Source: Chthoniobacterales bacterium (GTDB lineage Bacteria > Verrucomicrobiota > Verrucomicrobiia > Chthoniobacterales > UBA10450). Taken from it: a DNA stretch of 15,144 nucleotides. The position numbers were made by a program, and so were the translations under genes. This document shows positions 6,919 to 12,334 of the stretch, one piece after another (the first letter of the stretch is position 1; every line of letters starts with the position of its first letter). The notes under the pieces were generated by a model. It did no database searches. It was not told the origin of the DNA and was given only the letters and a program-made list of their open reading frames with translations. The DNA is taken from assembly GCA_025980625.1 (NCBI GenBank), contig JAICXG010000042.1, forward strand, positions 1-15,144. The letters run 5' to 3'.

Positions 6919-8058
6919 ATGTTCGAGCTTCTCGCGACCGACTCCAATTCGAAAGCGCGGCGCGGCCGGCTGACGACTGCTCATGGTGTAATCGAGACGC
7001 CGGCCTTTATGCCGGTCGGGACGCAGGGGACAGTGAAAGCGGTCAGTCCGCGCGAGTTGCGCGAGCTCCGGGCGCAGATCATTCTCGGCAACACCTATCA
7101 TCTTTTCGTTAGGCCGGGACTGGACGCGGTCCGGCACTTCGGCGGGCTGCATCGCTTCATGAATTGGGACGGACCGATCCTGACCGACTCCGGCGGCTAC
7201 CAGATTTTCTCGCTCGCCAGGATCCGCAAGATCACCGAGGAGGGCGCGCATTTCCAAAATCACCTCGACGGCACCCCGACCTTTATTTCGCCAGAGATCG
7301 CGATCGAAATCCAGGCAACGTTAGGCGGGGACGTCGCGATGGTGCTCGACGAATGTCCGCCCTGGCCCTGCGAGCGTGAATACGCCGCGCGGAGTTTGGA
7401 ACTCACGACCCGCTGGGCGGAGCGCTCCAAAGTGGCATTCGAAAATCGAAAATCGAAAATCGAAAATTGCCCGCAACTCCTCTTCGGCATCGTGCAGGGC
7501 GCGACCTTTCCCGAGCTGCGGCGCGAGGCGGCGGAGGCGATCGTCGCGATCGGTTTCGATGGCTACGCCATCGGTGGAGTGAGCGTCGGTGAGCCGGAGC
7601 CGGAGATGATGGCGGCGGTCGAAAAGAGCGAACCATTTCTGCCTAACGACAAGCCGCGTTATGCGATGGGCCTCGGGACGCCGCCACAAATGCTCGAGTT
7701 GATCGCGCGCGGCATCGATCTCTTTGACTGCGTCCTGCCGACGCGCCTGGCGCGCAACGGCACCGCTTTCACGGCGAGCGGAACCTTGAACCTGAAGAAT
7801 GCTGAGTTCGCGCTCGACAAATCACCGATCGAAGAAGGCTGCGCCTGCCCGGCCTGTCGCGAATTTATCCGCGGCTACATCCGGCATCTCGTGAAGGCGG
7901 AGGAGATTCTCGGCCTGCGCCTGATCACGCTGCACAATTTGCATTTCTATCTCGAGCTGATGAAGCGCGCCCGCGCCGCGATCGAAACGAAAACCTTTGA
8001 TCGATTCCGGCGCGATTTTGTCGCCGGCTACGGCCAGACGACGGACTCGCATCGTTAG
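6919..8058 (+). CDS. tgt: Queuine tRNA-ribosyltransferase (tRNA-guanine transglycosylase)
   Basis: This enzyme exchanges guanine-34 for preQ1 in tRNAs with GUN anticodons, the committed step of queuosine formation. The product has 379 residues, the normal bacterial length. Visible features are the active-site Asp in LTDSGGYQ (D90), the nucleophile Asp in GIDLFDCVLPTR (D270), the GGVSVGEP substrate loop (219-226) and the zinc site C308-x-C310-x2-C313 with H339. The ATG at 6919 fits the family start; its ribosome binding site is weak. A (GAAAATC)-type heptamer array at 7441-7468 adds residues ENRKSKIEN (175-183), about five residues longer than the E. coli loop and outside the catalytic motifs. 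The gene overlaps the convergent thioredoxin-like gene by 4 nt, and both stop codons lie within one CGTTAGG word. Confidence 0.97.
   Translation: MFELLATDSNSKARRGRLTTAHGVIETPAFMPVGTQGTVKAVSPRELRELRAQIILGNTYHLFVRPGLDAVRHFGGLHRFMNWDGPILTDSGGYQIFSLARIRKITEEGAHFQNHLDGTPTFISPEIAIEIQATLGGDVAMVLDECPPWPCEREYAARSLELTTRWAERSKVAFENRKSKIENCPQLLFGIVQGATFPELRREAAEAIVAIGFDGYAIGGVSVGEPEPEMMAAVEKSEPFLPNDKPRYAMGLGTPPQMLELIARGIDLFDCVLPTRLARNGTAFTASGTLNLKNAEFALDKSPIEEGCACPACREFIRGYIRHLVKAEEILGLRLITLHNLHFYLELMKRARAAIETKTFDRFRRDFVAGYGQTTDSHR
7441..7468 (+). repeat. GAAAATC heptanucleotide tandem array inside tgt, 4 units
   Basis: Three perfect GAAAATC units are followed by GAAAATT. The array is AT-rich within GC-rich coding DNA and encodes ENRKSKIEN, a sequence typical of such microsatellite-like repeats. 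It lies between two well-conserved Tgt blocks (TTRWAERS and LLFGIVQG), in a variable loop. A gain or loss of one 7-nt unit would shift the reading frame. Confidence 0.85.
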
Positions 8059-8903
8059 GGGATTTGCGCCGCGAGCGACGGCGCAGCGGCTTCGAAAATC
8101 CGCTGCAGATCGGCGATCACCTTTTGCGGTCCGAGATATCTCTCGCCGTCGAAGCTGCTCGAGAGCACATGCCCGGCCGGATCGAGTAGGACTAACGAGG
8201 GAATTCCGTCGCCACCAATGCGTCGCAGGTCGCCGAGCTCGCCGAGCCGATCGTAGTCCACCGCCGGCCAGGGCATGCGGCTGTCGCGCATGTAGGTTTC
8301 CCAATTAAAGCGGGAGCGATCGCAACTCACGAAAACGACTTCGAACTCCGGATGCTGCGACTCTACCTGGTTGTAGTAATCGACTAACTGTGGCGTGAAC
8401 TTGCGGCACGGCGGACACCAATGGGCGGAAAAATAGAGTGCGATTAGCTTCTTGTTCTCGAGCGCGGAATCATCGGCCGCGGTGATCGTGCCGTCGCGAC
8501 AGATCACCAGCTTACCGCGCAAGCTGCTCAGGAGGGCGTTGTCCTGAACCAACGGCGGCACATTCACCGGCGGCGGCGACGTGCTCGGAACCGGCACAGT
8601 CGGCGGCGCGGGCGGATTCGCGTTCGCCTGCGCAACCTGGCCCGCGCTCGCGGCGTAGAGATTCTTCTCGAGTGCGCTGATCAGCTCATTGCTCGCGCCG
8701 AACTCGGCTAACGACTTTCTCGTCGCGAGATCGAGCGGTTCGAGGACGCGGCGCTCCGCGATTTCCCTGAGTACAGTTTCGCTCGAAAAACCGGAGCGCA
8801 ACATGAGGGCGATCTCTTTGTTTGTGAGCGGCCGCGGGGCGGCGAGGGCAGAGACCGCGCAGAGCGCGATGAGCAGCGAGATGAGAATGCGCATTCGCTT
8901 CAT
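8055..8903 (-). CDS. Secreted thioredoxin-fold (nucleoredoxin/TlpA-like) protein
   Basis: This is a probable periplasmic or exported thiol-disulfide oxidoreductase. The ATG at 8903 gives 282 residues with a clear signal peptide: MKRMR, a hydrophobic core at 6-19, and cleavage near SALAA-PRP. A TTG-initiated extension of 16 residues is possible but would spoil the signal peptide. The domain order is an alpha-helical domain at about 25-85 (LTNKEIALMLRSGFSSETV), a Pro/Ala linker at 93-118, then a thioredoxin domain with YFSAHWCPPCRKFTPQL, CxxC at 163-166, and the cis-proline in GIPSLVLLD (P235). The FSAHWCPPC-FTP context is typical of nucleoredoxin/tryparedoxin (Thioredoxin_8) proteins. It lies 137 nt downstream of the kinase gene on the same strand. 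That gap holds one CGTTAGG copy (8992-8999) and no terminator I can see. The partner substrate is unknown. Confidence 0.85.
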   Translation of the reverse strand: MKRMRILISLLIALCAVSALAAPRPLTNKEIALMLRSGFSSETVLREIAERRVLEPLDLATRKSLAEFGASNELISALEKNLYAASAGQVAQANANPPAPPTVPVPSTSPPPVNVPPLVQDNALLSSLRGKLVICRDGTITAADDSALENKKLIALYFSAHWCPPCRKFTPQLVDYYNQVESQHPEFEVVFVSCDRSRFNWETYMRDSRMPWPAVDYDRLGELGDLRRIGGDGIPSLVLLDPAGHVLSSSFDGERYLGPQKVIADLQRIFEAAAPSLAAQIP

Positions 8904-9040
8904 TCGGAGCAGAAGATGAGCCAGCGATCCAAGGGCGTTCCCATTAGGCAAAAGCGTCGGGCTTTCAGTTCTGTTCCAGGTTTTGCAGAGTCGTTAGGGC
9001 AGCGTGCTGATCTTCCGGCGCGCGGCCTTGATTCGCCTCG

Positions 9041-10048
9041 TTAACGGCGCGGGTGCCATCTCAGCCAACGCCAGCGACCGCGCGGTTTTTCCTCGCGCGC
9101 CAGGCAGACGGCACCTGCCGCTTCCAATTGTCCGATCAGCTCGCCATAGGAAACTTGGCGCTCCGCTGGCTCCGGCCGCAACATCTGGTCGATGATCGTC
9201 GCGGTTGCTTCCGAAACGTTAGGCGCGGCTTCCCGCAAACCGATCGGATTCGACTTGAGCTCGTTCAGTTCCGCCGCCGAGAGCGTTTCTTGTTCAAAGG
9301 TTGGCCGGCCTGCCACTGCATGGAACAAGGTCGCCCCGAGACTGTAAAGATCGCTCCGGAAATCCTCCTTCGCGCCAATCAACCGTTCCGGCGCGACGTA
9401 ATAGGGCGTGCCCCAGATTTCGCCCGTTGTCTCGACATGTTGCGCGGCAAGCAGAGCGAGACCGAAATCGACCATCTTTGCGAGATGGCGGCCGGCGAAC
9501 AGAATGTTACCCGGTTTAATGTCGCGATGGATCAATCCGCCCTCGAGGGCCGCCTCCAATCCTCTCGCGACCTGCAATCCGAGCTCGATCGTATCCAGTT
9601 CCGAAATCCGCTTTTCGGTCTCCAGCCGATCGTCGAGACTCCCGCCATCGACCAACTCCATCGCGACATAGAATTGCCCATGATCTTCACCGACCGCGAA
9701 AACCTCGACCACATGGGGATGCTTGATCGAAGCTGTGACGCGCGCTTCCTCCTGCAACCTGGCGGTAAGCGTCGCGTCCCCGGCAAACTCCGGGCGAAGC
9801 AACTTGAGCGCGACGAAACGATTGAGCTGCGCATCGCGCGCCTTGAACACAGAACCGATTCCACCGATTCCGAGCGGCTCGACGATTTCGTATTTCCCAA
9901 AAACGCGCGCGACCTGGAACTGAAATCCGCATGCGGGGCACCCCACTTTGGCGAACGGCTGCAGACCCGTCGTATCGACCGCTGCTGCGCAACCGGGGCA
10001 GGATTGCACGTGTGCGCCGCTCCCGCTCGAAGCCATCGCGCCGATCAT
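9041..10048 (-). CDS. Zinc-ribbon Ser/Thr protein kinase (PknB-like)
   Basis: This is a Hanks-type protein kinase that phosphorylates Ser/Thr of unknown targets. It has 335 residues. An N-terminal zinc-ribbon-like module (C17-x2-C20 and C37-x2-C40) precedes the catalytic domain (about 53-310). Kinase motifs are a glycine loop GIGGIGSVF (60-68), the VALK lysine (K82), HRDIKPGN (174-181), DFG (194-196) and GTPYYVAPE (213-221). All catalytic residues are present, so it should be active. There is no sensor domain or transmembrane segment: the protein stops soon after the kinase fold, with a Trp/Arg-rich tail, so it is probably cytoplasmic. The start is uncertain between residue 1 and Met5. It is divergent from rluD with only 23 nt between starts. 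Its relation to the downstream thioredoxin-like gene is positional only. Confidence 0.88.
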   Translation of the reverse strand: MIGAMASSGSGAHVQSCPGCAAAVDTTGLQPFAKVGCPACGFQFQVARVFGKYEIVEPLGIGGIGSVFKARDAQLNRFVALKLLRPEFAGDATLTARLQEEARVTASIKHPHVVEVFAVGEDHGQFYVAMELVDGGSLDDRLETEKRISELDTIELGLQVARGLEAALEGGLIHRDIKPGNILFAGRHLAKMVDFGLALLAAQHVETTGEIWGTPYYVAPERLIGAKEDFRSDLYSLGATLFHAVAGRPTFEQETLSAAELNELKSNPIGLREAAPNVSEATATIIDQMLRPEPAERQVSYGELIGQLEAAGAVCLAREEKPRGRWRWLRWHPRR

Positions 10049-10071
10049 AGCATCCCGCTCGGTGCGCCGCG

Positions 10072-10992
10072 ATGATCGAATTGACTGTGCCTAACGACCA
10101 CGCCGGCTGGCGTCTCGATCGTTACCTCGCGGCTGTGTTGCCGGAGTTTTCCCGCTCCCGTTTGCAGGCACTCATCCGGCTCGGAGATGTGCTCTTGCAG
10201 GGCAAAGTCGTGCGGGCCCGTGCAACGGTGCGACGCGGCGATATCGTTAGGCTGAAGATTTCACCGCCGCAGGAGATCGAGACGAAAGCGGAGGAGATTC
10301 CGCTCGAGATCTTGTTTGAAGATGACGATCTGATCGTGCTCAACAAGCCGGCCGGACTGGTGGTGCATCCGGGCGCGGGCAACCAGGAACACACGCTCGT
10401 AAATGCCTTGCTTTACCATTGTCGCAATCTCTCCGGCATCGGCGGCAAACAGCGGCCCGGGATTGTGCATCGGCTCGACAAGGAGACGAGCGGTTGCCTG
10501 GTGGTGGCGAAGAACGATGCGGCGCACCACGAACTCGCACGCCAGTTTGCCGCGCGTGAAGTGACAAAGATTTATCTCGCGCTCGTCTCTGGAACACCAA
10601 AGCGGCGGCGCGGAATCATCGAAGCCGGGATCAGCCGGCACCCGGTCCAGCGCAAGAAGATGCAGGTCGATCCGCGCCACGGTCGCGCCGCGAAAACGGA
10701 GTACCGAGTTTTGAAATCGTTAGGCGGAATGAGCCTGCTCGAATGCGTTCTGCACAGCGGCCGGACGCATCAGATCCGGGTGCACCTGCATCATCTCGGG
10801 CATCCGGTTGTGGGTGACGCGCTTTATGGGAAAAAAGGGAACGCGCCGCGGCAGATGTTGCATGCGTGGAAGCTTGGGTTCTCGCATCCGCGCACGCACC
10901 AGCCAATGCTTTTCGAAGCGCCAATTCCCGAGGACTTCCAAGCGATGATGGGATGTCGGGAGCGCAGCGGAGTCGAAGGATCGCGGGACTGA
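10072..10992 (+). CDS. rluD: 23S rRNA pseudouridine synthase, RluD type
   Basis: RluA-family pseudouridine synthases isomerise uridines in RNA; RluD acts on helix 69 of 23S rRNA (U1911/1915/1917 in E. coli). The 306-residue product has an N-terminal S4 RNA-binding domain (about 12-62, RLDRYLAAVLPEFSRSRLQALI) and the synthase domain from about 83. The motif NKPAGLVVHPGAGN (91-104) resembles RluD more than RluA or RluC, and GIVHRLDKETSG (130-141) contains the catalytic Asp136. RTHQIRVH (231-238) is also present. The ATG at 10072 is supported by homology. The last residues (RERSGVEGSRD) are encoded by one arm of a repeat and are not part of the family. Three CGTTAGGC words lie within (10089, 10245, 10718). 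Subfamily assignment is likely, not certain. Confidence 0.92.
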   Translation: MIELTVPNDHAGWRLDRYLAAVLPEFSRSRLQALIRLGDVLLQGKVVRARATVRRGDIVRLKISPPQEIETKAEEIPLEILFEDDDLIVLNKPAGLVVHPGAGNQEHTLVNALLYHCRNLSGIGGKQRPGIVHRLDKETSGCLVVAKNDAAHHELARQFAAREVTKIYLALVSGTPKRRRGIIEAGISRHPVQRKKMQVDPRHGRAAKTEYRVLKSLGGMSLLECVLHSGRTHQIRVHLHHLGHPVVGDALYGKKGNAPRQMLHAWKLGFSHPRTHQPMLFEAPIPEDFQAMMGCRERSGVEGSRD

Positions 10993-11034
10993 AGTTTCAA
11001 GATGACTCCGCGGGATCCCTCGACTGCGTTCGCG
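10958..11034. repeat. Imperfect REP-like inverted repeat between convergent genes
   Basis: The left arm (10958-10987, around GCGGAGTCGAAGGATC) and right arm (11009-11034, GGGATCCCTCGACTGCG) are imperfect reverse complements separated by about 21 nt. Both stop codons sit in the loop: TGA at 10990-10992 for rluD, and TGA read on the minus strand at 10997-10999 for the glycosyltransferase. The arms encode the GVEGSRD and RTQSRDPAESS tails of the two proteins, sequences typical of dispersed palindromic repeats. A bidirectional transcript-end or mRNA-stabilising role is plausible. Confidence 0.65.
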
Positions 11035-12334
11035 ATGAGCGGAAAAGCGAAACCACCGCAACCACCAGCGGCGGGAGGAAAATGAATCCACGCAGCCATG
11101 GCTCGGAATGCCACGGTAAGAGGAAAAGCCGTTCGTCCCAAAAAAGGTAGTAGGCAAAGATCGTGACCGACAACACCTGCCAGGCAGCGACCCGCCGCCA
11201 GGCGGCGAGAGGCAGGATCCAGGTCACATACCAGGGATGGAGAACGGGGCTGAGCACGAGGGCTGTGCCTAACGACCAAAAGAGGCCGCGCCGCCAATTG
11301 CGGAGGAAGACGAAAGCCACCAGCACGACCGCGGCGATAATAATGATGTTGTAGCTGTAGTTCTTCTGGTGCGGATTGGGCCAGAAGGTTTCCTCCACGA
11401 TCCACCAAAACGCGTCGTTCACCCGCGCGACGTAAACAAATTGACCTAACGACTCCCAAATTGGCACCCGCGGCATCGCGAACGGAAGGCTGAGAAGCAC
11501 GGGAATTGCGAGGCTGAGGGCAAGCGCCCACGCGCACGTGCCGAGCGCGAAAACGCAGGCCGGCAAGAGAAGGATCGGCACCAGCTTGATCGAAATCGCC
11601 GCGCCCAACGCAACGGCGCCCGCGATTGCCTGGCGCCACCGCAGATTCAGATCGGTCGCGGCGCGGCTGCGGACGAAACAAAGAATCGCCGCGACCATCG
11701 GCAGGATCATGAGGCTGTCGAAATGCGCCGCGCCGGCAAAGCTGTAAACGACAAGCGGATTCCAGGCGTACCAGGCGGCGTCGTGATAGCGCTCGCGGTT
11801 GCCGATCAGTCGCAAAAGAAGCGCGATCACGCCGAGATCGGCGAGGGCGAAAAGCAATTTATAGATGACCAGCCCGGCCGAGAATCGGCTGAGCGCGCGA
11901 AAGATCAGCTCGATCCCTGGCGGATAGATCGCGCTGTAATCCCGGTGGTTGATCCGGCTCCAATCGGGAAATTCCGCCCGCATCGCGGTGAGGCGCTCGT
12001 CGTTAGGCGCGAGCGCGTACGGATTGAAACCAGCGTTTTGGATTTTGCCTTCCCATTGGTAGCGCCAGAAATCGTCGCCCGGTTCGAGCGGCAGCGCGGC
12101 GATCCGGAGAAGAATCGCGACGCTCCAGAAAATCGCCGTCGCCGATTTGCCGGCCGGGAACTGCCCGAAATAAGAGGTGGCCGCGAACCAGGCGATCCCG
12201 CAAAAGACGGCGGTCTCGACGAACCTGACCGGCATCTCGGCGTAACGCCAGTCATCAAAGCGATGCAGGAAAAGAAGAAGGAGAATTTCCGCGAGGAGAG
12301 CGAGCCAGAGCCGGCTGTGCCTAACGAGCCGCAT
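10997..12334 (-). CDS. Polytopic GT87/mannosyltransferase-like membrane glycosyltransferase
   Basis: This integral membrane protein probably transfers a sugar from a polyprenyl-phosphate donor. With the ATG at 12334 it has 445 residues and at least nine hydrophobic segments (for example LWLALLAEILLLLF at 9-22, and stretches around VIALLLRLIG and NIIIIAAVVLVAFVF). The first loop carries GDDFWRYQWEGKIQNAG (86-102) followed by FNPYALAP. This matches the acidic 'D-x-x-RY-x-W-[DE]-G-x-x-x-x-G-x-NPY' signature of polyprenol-phosphomannose-dependent transferases and DUF2029/GT87 proteins. A TTG 18 codons upstream is an alternative start. It overlaps the upstream hydrolase-GT2 gene by 14 nt, so it is likely translationally coupled and part of the same glycan pathway. 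The C-terminal RSSRTQSRDPAESS is repeat-derived. Donor and product are unknown. Confidence 0.8.
   Translation of the reverse strand: MRLVRHSRLWLALLAEILLLLFLHRFDDWRYAEMPVRFVETAVFCGIAWFAATSYFGQFPAGKSATAIFWSVAILLRIAALPLEPGDDFWRYQWEGKIQNAGFNPYALAPNDERLTAMRAEFPDWSRINHRDYSAIYPPGIELIFRALSRFSAGLVIYKLLFALADLGVIALLLRLIGNRERYHDAAWYAWNPLVVYSFAGAAHFDSLMILPMVAAILCFVRSRAATDLNLRWRQAIAGAVALGAAISIKLVPILLLPACVFALGTCAWALALSLAIPVLLSLPFAMPRVPIWESLGQFVYVARVNDAFWWIVEETFWPNPHQKNYSYNIIIIAAVVLVAFVFLRNWRRGLFWSLGTALVLSPVLHPWYVTWILPLAAWRRVAAWQVLSVTIFAYYLFWDERLFLLPWHSEPWLRGFIFLPPLVVAVVSLFRSSRTQSRDPAESS

Noticed and set aside
9053..10075. 340-codon plus-strand open frame
   Set aside because: It is antisense to the kinase gene with complete catalytic motifs, so I treat it as a shadow.
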